The notes under the pieces are model-generated. The model was not told where the DNA came from. It made no database searches and was given only the letters and a program-made list of their open reading frames with translations. From Bacteroidota bacterium (GTDB lineage Bacteria; Bacteroidota; Bacteroidia; AKYH767-A; OLB10), in the NCBI GenBank assembly GCA_019136655.1, contig JAGVTU010000027.1, positions 1-64,000 of the forward strand: 64,000 nucleotides of DNA, written 5' to 3'. The position numbers were made by a program, and so were the translations under genes. Positions 17,933 through 26,809 of the stretch are shown one piece after another (position 1 is the stretch's first letter; every line of letters starts with the position of its first letter).

Positions 17933-19171
17933 TTAGTGATCTATGATTAATTTTTGAGTCATCACGCCATCCCTTACTATAAGAGATGGAGATGTAAACT
18001 GAACAAAATAAATTCCGTTCGTAAATTTGCTTACATCAATTTCAACTTTTGAATTTTCAATTTTTAACTGTTGAATTACTTTACCAATAGCATCAACTAT
18101 TTTTATTTCAGTATTTAAAAGTTCTGTTGACTGCAAACTGATGGTTACAAATTGGTTTGCCGGATTTGGATTGACAGTAAAAACATCTTTCTCACTGTAA
18201 TCATCAATGCCTACAGATGAAGAGTATTTTAAAATAATTCCGTTATTACCTACTGCATAACCTAATCCTGCATTTAAGAAAAAAGCATCGGCAGTTCCTA
18301 CGTTAACAGGTGTTGGGTGCGATAACCAAGTGGTACCTCCATCATTGCTTATCCTCATTGAAGAATTTTGATTTACAGGTGCGCCAATATTTATCCAACC
18401 TTTAGTGGAGGATACAAAGTGTACTGCCCAAATCTGCATATTCAAACCTGTGTTGACTGAATTCCATGTAACACCACCATCTGTAGTTTTTGCGACTGCA
18501 GAACTTGGTCCCACTATCCATCCCTCATTTGCATTTATAAAATGTATGTCGGCATAATTACCTGTAGGTACGGTTTGCAGCGTCCAGTTTAAACCGGCAT
18601 CGGAGGTATGCAAAACTGTACCTACTGCCCCAATTCCGGTACCACATATCCATCCTTCTGTAGATGATATAAAATATATTGCTTGCAAATCGGATGTTGT
18701 ATTTGATGTTTGTGATGACCAGGTTGTACCACCATCAGTTGTGGCTTTTATGGTTCCGTCATCACCAACTACCCACCCAACTGTGGGACTAACAAAATAT
18801 ACATCGAGAAGTATCTTAGTGGTTCCCGATGTTTGTGGTGTCCAGGTTGCACCTCCATCAGATGTTTTGATAATAGTTCCATTTAGCCCAACTGCATAAG
18901 CTGTTTGAGGGTTTGCCATAAAAACATCTTTTAAATTAGCCGTAACACCTGTAGTACGGGGCACCCATGTTGTTCCTCCATTTGTTGTTGTTACAACAGC
19001 TCCATTCATGCCTGAAGCAATGCCATTATTTGCATCTGTAAAATGAACAGCATTGAGGTCATCGGTAATGTTACTTGTTTGCTGCGTCCATGTTTGCGCT
19101 GTAGAAAATTTAAAACTCAACAGGAACATTAAGAGTATAGCAACTCTTCCTAAATTGTAGATTTTTTGCAT
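17933..19171 (-). CDS. YCF48-like propeller protein with T9SS sorting domain
   Basis: A 412-residue exported protein with signal peptide (AILLMFLLSFKFSTA). It has six or so repeats like HFTDANNGIASGMNGAVVTTTNGGTTW, the YCF48/photosystem-assembly-like propeller pattern that in Bacteroidota occurs in secreted proteins unrelated to photosynthesis. The C-terminus is a type A sorting domain (FTVNPNPANQFVTISLQ ... GVMTQKLIIDH). A hairpin insert (SPSLIVRD) interrupts the tail at 17967-17989. It precedes the SBBP gene by 11 bases on the same strand, so co-expression is likely. Ligand unknown. Confidence 0.9.
   Translation of the reverse strand: MQKIYNLGRVAILLMFLLSFKFSTAQTWTQQTSNITDDLNAVHFTDANNGIASGMNGAVVTTTNGGTTWVPRTTGVTANLKDVFMANPQTAYAVGLNGTIIKTSDGGATWTPQTSGTTKILLDVYFVSPTVGWVVGDDGTIKATTDGGTTWSSQTSNTTSDLQAIYFISSTEGWICGTGIGAVGTVLHTSDAGLNWTLQTVPTGNYADIHFINANEGWIVGPSSAVAKTTDGGVTWNSVNTGLNMQIWAVHFVSSTKGWINIGAPVNQNSSMRISNDGGTTWLSHPTPVNVGTADAFFLNAGLGYAVGNNGIILKYSSSVGIDDYSEKDVFTVNPNPANQFVTISLQSTELLNTEIKIVDAIGKVIQQLKIENSKVEIDVSKFTNGIYFVQFTSPSLIVRDGVMTQKLIIDH
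17967..17989. repeat. Hairpin insert within the T9SS tail of the YCF48-like gene
   Basis: CCATCCCTTA-CTA-TAAGAGATGG forms a 10-bp stem with one wobble position. It sits at the same codon position as the 16204-16225 hairpin in the next gene but has a different stem sequence. Confidence 0.75.
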
Positions 19172-19384
19172 ATGTCAGATATTATGATTGGGTTTCAAAC
19201 ATAGTTATATGAATGTAAGCCAGCAATACTCAATTTTGATTATTCCGGTATTTTCATTCAAACGTATTGCTAAGAATTACAAGGTAACATCAGAGGAGAT
19301 GTTACATGTTGGTAAAGAATTCAAAATGATTAATTTAGGCCGGTGTCAGATTTATTATAAAACCTGCACTTCTTAAAAAAAACG

Positions 19385-19780
19385 CTAAATATCTGCAGCT
19401 AAGCCCTGAAGTATTTTTTCAATCTTTCCAAAAGCTTCCTTATCCTTTATAATATAATACTCTGCTCCTTTTTGCAGAATTTGCATAGCTACACCATAAC
19501 GCTCCTGTGATGACAGAAAAATAACATGAATCTCAGGATGAACTTTCTTTATAGCTTTTAATACTTCCATCCCATTGGATGCATTGAGGTTTTCTGAGTT
19601 AAGATAATAGTCAAGGATGATTACATCCGGTTTTTCATTAACATGTTTAATGCACTCCTCTCCGGTATGAAATAATGTCACAGAGTGAGTTGTATTGTGA
19701 GTAATCTGGTCGCGAAGCATTTCAGCTACCATTACATCATCGTCCACAATAAATATTTTTAGAGGAGAGGAAACTTTCAT
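19385..19780 (-). CDS. Stand-alone response regulator receiver protein
   Basis: A 131-residue protein that is only a CheY-like receiver: acidic triad FIVDDD, phospho-acceptor Asp57 in IILDYYL, a Ser in VIFLSSQ and Lys in YYIIKDKEA. It has no output domain and no kinase gene beside it, so it probably relays phosphate or controls a protein partner. A good promoter lies just upstream (19800-19828). The Glu/Asn-rich loop after the phospho-site (NSENLNASNG) is longer than usual. Confidence 0.92.
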   Translation of the reverse strand: MKVSSPLKIFIVDDDVMVAEMLRDQITHNTTHSVTLFHTGEECIKHVNEKPDVIILDYYLNSENLNASNGMEVLKAIKKVHPEIHVIFLSSQERYGVAMQILQKGAEYYIIKDKEAFGKIEKILQGLAADI

Positions 19781-19799
19781 AATCTAAATTAACTTTCTA

Positions 19800-19828
19800 C
19801 AAAACTACATTTTTAATTCCAACACAAA
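19800..19828 (-). promoter_or_regulatory. Bacteroidota-type promoter for the receiver gene
   Basis: Minus strand TAGTTTTG matches the -7 consensus TAnnTTTG, with TTTG 17 bases further upstream. It lies 20 bases before the start codon. Confidence 0.55.
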
Positions 19829-19832
19829 AAAT

Positions 19833-21017
19833 TTACTGATGTCTCTGTGTAGGTTGCCATACACCACTTTTTACTCCTTTAAGATATCTAAATAAACCTC
19901 TTAACAGGGCAATATTCATGACGATAAAATGTGTGTTCAGTCTTAGCAAACTTATGTGAATCCCTGCTTGGTTCAACATTCTGTCAAATATTACCAGTAT
20001 CAAACTTAGAGAAATACCTGCAAAAAGAATTTCAAAAAACAAATTACCTCTGTCTGTAAAAACTAATATTCCTGAACAAATGAGAATGATTATTAAAAAC
20101 AATGGTCCCAGCCAACGCAATACTTTATGCGATAAAAAACAAAATCCAATGCCTTTGCCTTTCAGCATCAGATGACTGAACGTTTTAAGATTCTGAAAAT
20201 TTCCGGTTGCAATTCTGGTCTTTCTGTTATACTCTATTTTCAGGTTGTTAGAAACCTCTTCATAAACTACTGCATCGGTATTACTCACACACTGATAGCC
20301 TTGTTCCAACACTTTCATGTTTACATAAAAATCATCTACCAGATTATTTTCAGGAACAGGTTGATAAAGCTCCTTCCTCACTGCATAGCATCCTCCAAAT
20401 GGCCCCATCATACATCCCCATATTTTACCTTCAGCATATTTGGTGACAACCTCTGAACTGATGTATGCTTTTTCCTGATGTGATATACCTGATTTCTTTA
20501 AACCGGTGTTGACCATACGCGTATCGGCAAGCCCCACTGAATGATTTTTAAAACTCATTGCCAGTTGTCGTAATGTATCCTTATCGAAAAACACATTTGC
20601 ATCAGTAATTACCAATATAGTGCCTTTACTACGGCTTGCGAGTTGGTTGATGATAGCCGGTTTGCCGCTTCTGTTCTTGAATTGAATTAGCTTGATGCAG
20701 GAAAACTTTTCGGATAACATCTCTACCTGTTTGTCAGTATCATCTGTTGAACTGTCGGAGCCTACCAGAATTTCAAGTTTATCTTCGGGGTATTGGTTAT
20801 CAATGATGCTATTTAATTTATCACGAATAACTTTCTCTTCGTTATGAGCTGCTATCAAAACACTTATAAATGGAAGCTCGTTATCATTTATACTTATGAA
20901 TGGTTTTTTTGAAGAAAACCGCAACAACAACCTCATCAACAGAGGAAAAAAAACATAGGTGTGAAGCAGACAAAGTAGTGCAATCACACTTAAAATCAAA
21001 CATGCAGATTGTATCAT
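19833..21017 (-). CDS. Membrane glycosyltransferase family 2
   Basis: About 394 residues. One N-terminal membrane helix (ACLILSVIALLCLLHTYVFF) precedes the GT-A domain, which shows VLIAAHNEE, SDSSTDDT and the DXD-like ITDANVFF; the C-terminus has about three more helices. ED-like and QxxRW-type motifs of processive enzymes appear only in part (DDFYVNMKVLEQG, RKTRIATGN). It likely extends or transfers an envelope or exopolysaccharide glycan at the inner membrane. An earlier in-frame ATG exists at 21050 (11 residues more). No polysaccharide cluster is adjacent. Confidence 0.85.
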   Translation of the reverse strand: MIQSACLILSVIALLCLLHTYVFFPLLMRLLLRFSSKKPFISINDNELPFISVLIAAHNEEKVIRDKLNSIIDNQYPEDKLEILVGSDSSTDDTDKQVEMLSEKFSCIKLIQFKNRSGKPAIINQLASRSKGTILVITDANVFFDKDTLRQLAMSFKNHSVGLADTRMVNTGLKKSGISHQEKAYISSEVVTKYAEGKIWGCMMGPFGGCYAVRKELYQPVPENNLVDDFYVNMKVLEQGYQCVSNTDAVVYEEVSNNLKIEYNRKTRIATGNFQNLKTFSHLMLKGKGIGFCFLSHKVLRWLGPLFLIIILICSGILVFTDRGNLFFEILFAGISLSLILVIFDRMLNQAGIHISLLRLNTHFIVMNIALLRGLFRYLKGVKSGVWQPTQRHQ

Positions 21018-21117
21018 ACAAGAATGGCAAAGGTCATCATTTCCATTCATATTTTACGGCACAAATCGGTTTTTGTATGTATAAAAAGAGCATTTTTGCA
21101 GCCACTTAAAAAATATC

Positions 21118-21990
21118 ATGCGTTTTACCTCCATTATTTTATTCCTGATACTGGCTGCAAGCAATGTGTTTGCACAACAGGTACGAGGTCCTTTTACAAA
21201 AACTGATTTATTTACACTAAGCCGTGAAGAATTAATTGATGGAGGAATATTTACCTACCGCATTGCAGTAGATGCAGAAGAAATCATTGCGTTCAATTCC
21301 TGTAATCAACCAATAGTATTTCTTATCAGTCAACAAGGAAAAATTTTAGAAGAGATAAAACTTCCTTATGATGGCTGCATTCGTAATATGGAGTTTGATG
21401 AGTTTGATAATCTGCTGATGATGGATAATGAGGAAACGCGCATATTCCGATATGTGCGGAGAACAAAAAAAATTGAAACATTACCCTACAACAAACCTGA
21501 AGACTGGTATAAATACCAGAATCATTTTTACAAATTTTTTGAAATAGCATCCATTCCGACCTATTATAACAACCCTGATTACTATCAGGATTTTTATAAA
21601 ACACGTTTCCCTTACTCCTATAATCTTTGGTTGAACTATCAGGACGGATATATTTATCAGTTTGCCTATAATTTCATCAAGAAGGTTGGCAACCGTAAAA
21701 CATATTTAGCTCTTAAGCGGAGCGACCTTTGGTTTAGTGACAGGCTAAGTAATAAATGCAAACCGCTGCTGATAGATCTTGAAAAAGAAACCACCGTATA
21801 TTTTGATCGTTCGTTAACGTTGTATTACGAAGATTTTAAGAGTGGATTATTATATACATGGCCTATGGCCGAAGGTCATGACGAAGCTGTTCAACTTGAT
21901 TACTCTACGAATATGAAACAAAAAAAAATATGGGGAGTAAGTACATTTGATAATAAGCATATCACCTTTGCAGTTTGGGAAATAAAATAA
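21118..21990 (+). CDS. Exported protein of unknown function
   Basis: A 290-residue protein with a clear signal peptide (MRFTSIILFLILAASNVFA). Not recognised. The first half has short beta-type repeats such as VFLISQQGKILEEIKLPYDG and RNMEFDEFDNLLMMDNEETRIFRY, which resemble NHL/6-bladed-propeller blades; the middle is very rich in Tyr and Asn (YYNNPDYYQDFYKTRFPYSYNLWLNY). No lipobox and no T9SS tail are present, so it is probably periplasmic. It stands alone between a divergent glycosyltransferase and a downstream barrel protein with its own promoter. Confidence 0.6.
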   Translation: MRFTSIILFLILAASNVFAQQVRGPFTKTDLFTLSREELIDGGIFTYRIAVDAEEIIAFNSCNQPIVFLISQQGKILEEIKLPYDGCIRNMEFDEFDNLLMMDNEETRIFRYVRRTKKIETLPYNKPEDWYKYQNHFYKFFEIASIPTYYNNPDYYQDFYKTRFPYSYNLWLNYQDGYIYQFAYNFIKKVGNRKTYLALKRSDLWFSDRLSNKCKPLLIDLEKETTVYFDRSLTLYYEDFKSGLLYTWPMAEGHDEAVQLDYSTNMKQKKIWGVSTFDNKHITFAVWEIK

Positions 21991-22023
21991 TTCACTGTTT
22001 TTTTAAGAAAAGACTTATTGACT

Positions 22024-22056
22024 TTTGAGTGTTAATAAGACAAGCTGCTACATTTG
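22024..22056 (+). promoter_or_regulatory. Bacteroidota-type promoter
   Basis: TTTG at 22024-22027 and TACATTTG at 22049-22056, spaced 21 bases, match the TTTG / TAnnTTTG consensus. It lies about 50 bases before the start at 22108. Confidence 0.6.
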
Positions 22057-22107
22057 TTGATTGAATACTAAGGGTATTAGTTTAGCAGAAATTTAAACAG
22101 AATAAAA

Positions 22108-22980
22108 ATGAAAAAACTCATGTTCATGGCATCAGGCATTGCCCTGTGCCTGTCGGCTGCACAAGCCCAGGATTTTAAACAAAAAGGTGGAGACAATAAC
22201 CTACAGTTGTTATTTGCTCCATTCGGCAGCAATCCAATTTCACTTAACGAGGGAATCACCTACCGCAGATTTCTGAAAGACGGATCTATGGCTGTAAGGC
22301 TGAGCTTATCAGTAAACAGTTCAAAACATACTGATGTATTGCAACAAGCGGATGATACACTCTCTTTCCCAAAGCAAATCAACTATTATTCACCTTTCCC
22401 GGGACCCGATATCAACCTTGTTACAGGAATGAATCCTGAAGCAAATCTGGTAACTAAAGAAAGTGGATTTAGTATCCGTCCGGGATTTGAAAAACATCTT
22501 GCCGGAACAGAAAGACTTTCACCATACTTTGGAGCTGAGATTGTTTTCTCAAGTTCTAAAACAAAAATGACTCGTGATACCATTGTAGTAAGTGATTTCA
22601 CTACCACGTTAACTGATACTATTTCCAATGATGTTACTATTTCAGCTCCATGGACAACAAGATCATTAGGCACAACCTATGGCAGCAAAACTTTTGGTGT
22701 GAATCTGATTGCAGGTATGGATTATTATTTCACCAAAAATCTTTCATTAGGTGCTGAATTTGGTTTTGGCTTTTACAGTACTAAATATACTGATTACGAT
22801 ACTGATTTTCTGAAGGCAACAGATACTGCACCTATTGTAGGACCTGATCCTAATGGTGTTTATTCTGCAACTGTAACACATTCAACTACTGTTGAAAGCA
22901 ATCCTTCACAGAAACGTGGAAAAGATTCCGGTTTTGGTCCAAATGTAACTGCAAGAATTAAATTAGGCTGGTTGTTCTGA
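22108..22980 (+). CDS. Outer-membrane beta-barrel-like protein
   Basis: A 290-residue protein with signal peptide (LMFMASGIALCLSAAQA). Alternating hydrophobic strands end in aromatic residues (GITYRRFLKDGSMAVRLSLSVN, LGAEFGFGFYSTKYT) and the chain ends ARIKLGWLF, a terminal Phe typical of BAM-inserted barrels. GSNPISLNEG near the N-terminus is common in Bacteroidota porin-like proteins. It probably sits in the outer membrane; substrate unknown. It has its own promoter (22024-22056) and a strong terminator (22999-23035), so it is a single-gene unit. Confidence 0.75.
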   Translation: MKKLMFMASGIALCLSAAQAQDFKQKGGDNNLQLLFAPFGSNPISLNEGITYRRFLKDGSMAVRLSLSVNSSKHTDVLQQADDTLSFPKQINYYSPFPGPDINLVTGMNPEANLVTKESGFSIRPGFEKHLAGTERLSPYFGAEIVFSSSKTKMTRDTIVVSDFTTTLTDTISNDVTISAPWTTRSLGTTYGSKTFGVNLIAGMDYYFTKNLSLGAEFGFGFYSTKYTDYDTDFLKATDTAPIVGPDPNGVYSATVTHSTTVESNPSQKRGKDSGFGPNVTARIKLGWLF

Positions 22981-22998
22981 TAGAATAATCGGTACGAT

Positions 22999-23035
22999 AA
23001 AAGAGCCGCTGCACAAAAGTGTAGCGGCTCTTTTA
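22999..23035 (+). terminator. Rho-independent terminator of the barrel gene
   Basis: AGAGCCGCTGCAC-AAAA-GTGTAGCGGCTCT is a 13-bp stem (one wobble) followed by a T run, 18 bases after the stop. Confidence 0.92.
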
Positions 23036-23342
23036 TTTCAGCCTGAAAAAATCATTCTTAAAATTTCAGAAATGTCGTTTCTTCCTGAACGATAAATTCA
23101 TTTATCCGCTCATAAATATTCATGAGTATCTATACATTTAAATTTATTGTTATTCTGATCTAATAACTCTCAACAGGCAGAACATTCAAATTCTTCTCGT
23201 CTAATTCTGCATTTTGAGTTTCTGATTAACAAATTCCACACTACCAAAGAAATGACAGATAAAAATGAAGTAACGTAGCTATCATATCAGCCACCATCGA
23301 AATTTTGGAGAGCAAATATTAATTCTCCCCTATAAAAAACTA
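23036..23342. other. Intergenic stretch, nothing recognised
   Basis: About 300 AT-rich bases between two terminators facing each other. No gene or repeat was recognised. Confidence 0.6.
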
Positions 23343-23378
23343 AAGCCAACAAAGTAAAAATTTTACTTTGTCGGCTTG
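23343..23378 (-). terminator. Terminator of the Cthe_2159-like gene
   Basis: A 17-bp stem (AAGCCRACAAAGTAAAA and its complement, one wobble) with a 3-base loop; on the minus strand it is followed by AGTTTTTT. It lies about 20 bases after the stop at 23399. Its symmetry would let it serve both strands. Confidence 0.75.
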
Positions 23379-23398
23379 TCCGCAAGAATTTAAAAAAA

Positions 23399-25528
23399 TT
23401 ATAAATTAAGAGTAGTTAATTTTGTGTACACAGTAAAAGACTGGCTGGAACCACCGGAATAAGTAGCGCCTGTATAATATCCATTAAAGTTTGTTCCTCC
23501 ACTTATGGTACCACCATATTGAATAGTATATGTTCCATTCACAAATGCCGGGTCGCTAAATAACATTATCAACTTACCTCCACCTGGGCTTCCTCCTCCA
23601 GAAAGTGCTGGGAGAGCATACATAAGAACAACCTGGTTAGACGAATTTTTTATACATATATTCTGATTGGGATTAATGGAAAGTTTAAGAGAGTTTTGTG
23701 TAGAAACACTTGTTGTAGGATTGCTTGAGTTTCCACCTGTTCCTACGATGATTCCTCCTAATATTTTAAAAACATTATTGTCGCAGTCGAAACCTTCTTC
23801 AGGGCCACCTGCACCTTTTGAAATAATCATACCGCCTGCGATAGTAAGTGTGCCATTAGAATCCATTCCGTCATTTCCTCTTGCAGTTAAAGAATGTGTT
23901 CCTCCTGTTACTTCAATATGCGATGTAGCATTGATACAGTCGTCATAAGTGTTTGCAGTTATCTGCCCACCCTTAATATACATGTTAGCTTTACTTTCAA
24001 TTCCCTCACCACCATCTGTTGTTTGTGTACAGTTAACATTTATAATTCCGCTGTTTATCGTTAAATCTCCATCTGACTTAATTGCTTTTGGATTGGCATA
24101 GTCAGCATTTTGCCCTGAACCAGACACGTAGAATCTGTTTCCTGATGTAGTAACATATAATGTCAACAATGAATCATTTGCATTGAGGTTGCCAATAGTA
24201 ATGGTAGTATCTGCTGAAACTCCTTTACCTGCAGTACCTGAACTGGAACAGGAAATATTTCCTGCCAATAAATCAATATTTCTGTCGGCACTCAAACAGG
24301 TAGCTGAATAGCTGTCAATAACACCCAATTCATTGGTATAAGTAGCACCATTACCTTCTGTAGTAATGGTAATTGCTCCTCCGTTCACAATAATATCCTG
24401 ATCGGCAGAAATTCCTTTCCCACCGTTGTTGGATGAAGGACATTGAATCTGAACACTTCCTCCGTTGATGATTACATCAACATCACTTTTTATTCCTGTA
24501 CAATAAGAGGGGTCGTAACCACTTCCTGAAGCTTCCAGCACAACTGTACCCGAAGCAATAATAGAGAGTGAGCCACCGTCAATGGTTGTGTTTGCACTGC
24601 TCTTAACAGCTTTCGACTGATCACCTGAAACAGTTATCTGAATGGTCCCATCACTGATTAAAATGGTGGTTGCTTTAACTCCTTTCACATCTGCAGATGC
24701 AGCACTCACCGTTAAATCACCACTTGAAATTATTAAAGTGTTTGAAGCATCAATGCCATCACCTCCTGCAATTATAGTAACTGTTCCTCCTGTTTGATTA
24801 TAATCGTCTGCATGTATTCCATCTGATGCAGCCTGTGCAACATTTACAATACCTGATTCGATGTTAAGTGTGACGTCTGTTAAAATGCCATGTTTTTTAT
24901 AACCATTTACATTCAGCGATCCTGAACCGGTTATAGTCAGGTTTCCTGACGCATATAAAGCACCATTTGATGTAGATGTTGATGAATCACTCAAAGTGTT
25001 CACTGTTCCGGAGGACAAAAACATTTCACATTCTGTTGAGCCGTTTAATGCAATGGCAGCACCATTGGGATTAGTAATTGTCGCCTGACTCATAATTAAT
25101 CTTACTGATTCTGTACTTGTCAAATTCAAAGAGCCGTTGGTAGTGGTACCGAGAATGTTATATTTTAAATCAGGATCAGGGTAAACAGATGTGGCGGTAA
25201 CATGACCTGAACTATCAGTTATAGTTACACCGGCCGATGCAAACGGGTTGATGATGGTTGCTTGCTGTCCGTTATAAATAATATATATTTCTGAGTCAAC
25301 AACGGCAGAAAATGTTATACTGTCAATTCCTGCTATCGGTAACTCAAACATTCCTGTGTTGGGATAAAAAGATGATTTGCTGTTAGCCAATTTTAAACTA
25401 TCAATATTATTTACATCCTGCTGATAGATTAAATTGTTGCTGTTATGAACACGCATTATATCCTGAGCATTCGTGTTGATGCCAAATGCTATTAAAGCAA
25501 CAGACAAAATTATTTTTATTCTATTCAT
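23399..25528 (-). CDS. Exported Cthe_2159-like (carbohydrate-binding) beta-helix repeat protein
   Basis: A 709-residue protein with signal peptide (IILSVALIAFGINTNA). Most of it is stacked repeats such as DVIINGGSVQIQ, KGISADQDIIVNGGAITITTEG and NMYIKGGQITANTYDDCI, matching the Cthe_2159 family, whose founder binds acidic polysaccharide through a beta-helix with Ca2+ sites. Asp/Gly turns fit this. The short N-terminal part resembles the SSTLMI/SKSSFYPN segment of the partner gene. It overlaps the upstream T9SS gene by 4 bases (ATGA). Unlike that partner it ends without a sorting domain (TKLTTLNL), so its location is uncertain: periplasmic or surface. Confidence 0.85.
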   Translation of the reverse strand: MNRIKIILSVALIAFGINTNAQDIMRVHNSNNLIYQQDVNNIDSLKLANSKSSFYPNTGMFELPIAGIDSITFSAVVDSEIYIIYNGQQATIINPFASAGVTITDSSGHVTATSVYPDPDLKYNILGTTTNGSLNLTSTESVRLIMSQATITNPNGAAIALNGSTECEMFLSSGTVNTLSDSSTSTSNGALYASGNLTITGSGSLNVNGYKKHGILTDVTLNIESGIVNVAQAASDGIHADDYNQTGGTVTIIAGGDGIDASNTLIISSGDLTVSAASADVKGVKATTILISDGTIQITVSGDQSKAVKSSANTTIDGGSLSIIASGTVVLEASGSGYDPSYCTGIKSDVDVIINGGSVQIQCPSSNNGGKGISADQDIIVNGGAITITTEGNGATYTNELGVIDSYSATCLSADRNIDLLAGNISCSSSGTAGKGVSADTTITIGNLNANDSLLTLYVTTSGNRFYVSGSGQNADYANPKAIKSDGDLTINSGIINVNCTQTTDGGEGIESKANMYIKGGQITANTYDDCINATSHIEVTGGTHSLTARGNDGMDSNGTLTIAGGMIISKGAGGPEEGFDCDNNVFKILGGIIVGTGGNSSNPTTSVSTQNSLKLSINPNQNICIKNSSNQVVLMYALPALSGGGSPGGGKLIMLFSDPAFVNGTYTIQYGGTISGGTNFNGYYTGATYSGGSSQSFTVYTKLTTLNL

Positions 25529-26028
25529 GACTTTGTAAGTTTAAATGACTGGTTATTTATTACTACAATATAAATGCCTTTAGCCAAAGATGTTATGTCT
25601 ATGCGGCTGCCGCTGGTATAAATTCCTTCTGCAACCTGCAATCCCGCAGTGTTAAAAATGCGAACAATCATCTTTTTTGCCCCGGCAGATTCCACTTCAA
25701 AATAATTTTCAGCAGGGTTCGGGAAAATGATTATTGATTCATTATCATTTGCGACATTAGCAATACCGGTAGTTGTTCCGTCAAAAGTTACAGTCCTTAT
25801 GGTAGATAAGGGGATGGAAACAGGTGTGGCAACACCATCTACATTAATCATTAAGGTGCTGCTATTAAACCATAATTTTCCGTCAGGATCTACTGAATAT
25901 ACCTGCACGGAATTGTTCTGCAAAGTAACCTTTACAGTCTGTTGTCCGAGTGCAATTCCTACACTGAACAAGCAAAACAGAGCTGTTGCTACTACATTAC
26001 TCCTGTGTGCTTTCAAATTTATTTTCAT
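25525..26028 (-). CDS. Small T9SS sorting-domain protein
   Basis: About 167 residues from the ATG at 26028; an in-frame TTG lies 7 codons earlier. A signal peptide (SNVVATALFCLFSVGIALG) is followed by a short beta region (VKVTLQNNSVQVYSVDPDGKLWF) and a sorting domain (IIIFPNPAENYFEVES ... IVVINNQSFKLTKS). With so little cargo it may be an anchor or partner of the Cthe_2159-like protein encoded by the overlapping downstream gene. The LytTR system just upstream on the same strand is a likely regulator. Confidence 0.85.
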   Translation of the reverse strand: MKINLKAHRSNVVATALFCLFSVGIALGQQTVKVTLQNNSVQVYSVDPDGKLWFNSSTLMINVDGVATPVSIPLSTIRTVTFDGTTTGIANVANDNESIIIFPNPAENYFEVESAGAKKMIVRIFNTAGLQVAEGIYTSGSRIDITSLAKGIYIVVINNQSFKLTKS

Positions 26029-26116
26029 ATTATTTAAATTTTTATTCAAAAATAGTATTATCGTTTAATTGCCAGACACAAATGCGATAAACGAGTAGTA
26101 TTCTGCGAAGTATTTA

Positions 26117-26809
26117 CTAATACTGAAATTTACTAAAGAAACTGTCTTTATAATTAGTTCCTATCGGAATTTCTCTTCCGGCTATAAACAGCTTATTTTG
26201 TTGAACTTTCTCCACATGATTTATGGCTACAATAAATGAACGGTGAACTCTAACGAAACTGTTTGGTGGCAACTTCTCCATAATATTTTTCAGTGGCATC
26301 CGCACGGTTAGTTTACTTTTATCTTTGAGATGAATGTCCAGATAATCTGCAAATGATTCTATGAGTAAAATATTTTTGAATGAAATTTTATGCAATTGAT
26401 AATTTGATCGCACATAAATATTCTGAATATCGGGGTTCTTTTTGTTATGCTGATAATCATAATAGTCATTTGCCTTGCTCACAGCAGTCAAAAACCGTTC
26501 ATAAGAAAAAGGTTTTAGCAGATAATCAGTAGCATTCAGATTGAAGCCCTCAATGGCATATTCGCTGTAAGCTGTGGTGAAAATTACCATCACCTCCTGC
26601 TTCAGTGATTTATACAACTCTATTCCTGAAAGTTTCGGCATGTGAATATCCAAAAACAATAAGTCAACTGAAAATTCACTTAAATACTTTTGCGCTTCAC
26701 TGATGTTGGTGAACGTTTTTTCCAAAGAAACAAAATCTGTTTTCGAACAAAACTTTTGCAGCAATTCCAGCGGCAAAGGCTCATCATCTATGGCTATAGC
26801 TTTCAACAT
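26117..26809 (-). CDS. LytTR-family response regulator
   Basis: A 230-residue regulator. The receiver (1-120) has IDDEP, phospho-acceptor Asp54 in LFLDIHMP and Lys in YLLKPF. The LytTR DNA-binding domain (about 135-230) has the usual core KISFKNILLIESFADYLDIH and LPPNSFVRVHRSFIVAINHVEKV. Its start overlaps the kinase gene's stop by one base, so the two form a kinase-regulator pair. A degraded relative lies at 29282-29560. Confidence 0.94.
   Translation of the reverse strand: MLKAIAIDDEPLPLELLQKFCSKTDFVSLEKTFTNISEAQKYLSEFSVDLLFLDIHMPKLSGIELYKSLKQEVMVIFTTAYSEYAIEGFNLNATDYLLKPFSYERFLTAVSKANDYYDYQHNKKNPDIQNIYVRSNYQLHKISFKNILLIESFADYLDIHLKDKSKLTVRMPLKNIMEKLPPNSFVRVHRSFIVAINHVEKVQQNKLFIAGREIPIGTNYKDSFFSKFQY

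Noticed and set aside
19188..19376. 62-residue plus-strand frame in the gap after the YCF48-like gene
   Set aside because: No recognisable domain or convincing start signal; a short frame in a 213-base gap is expected by chance.
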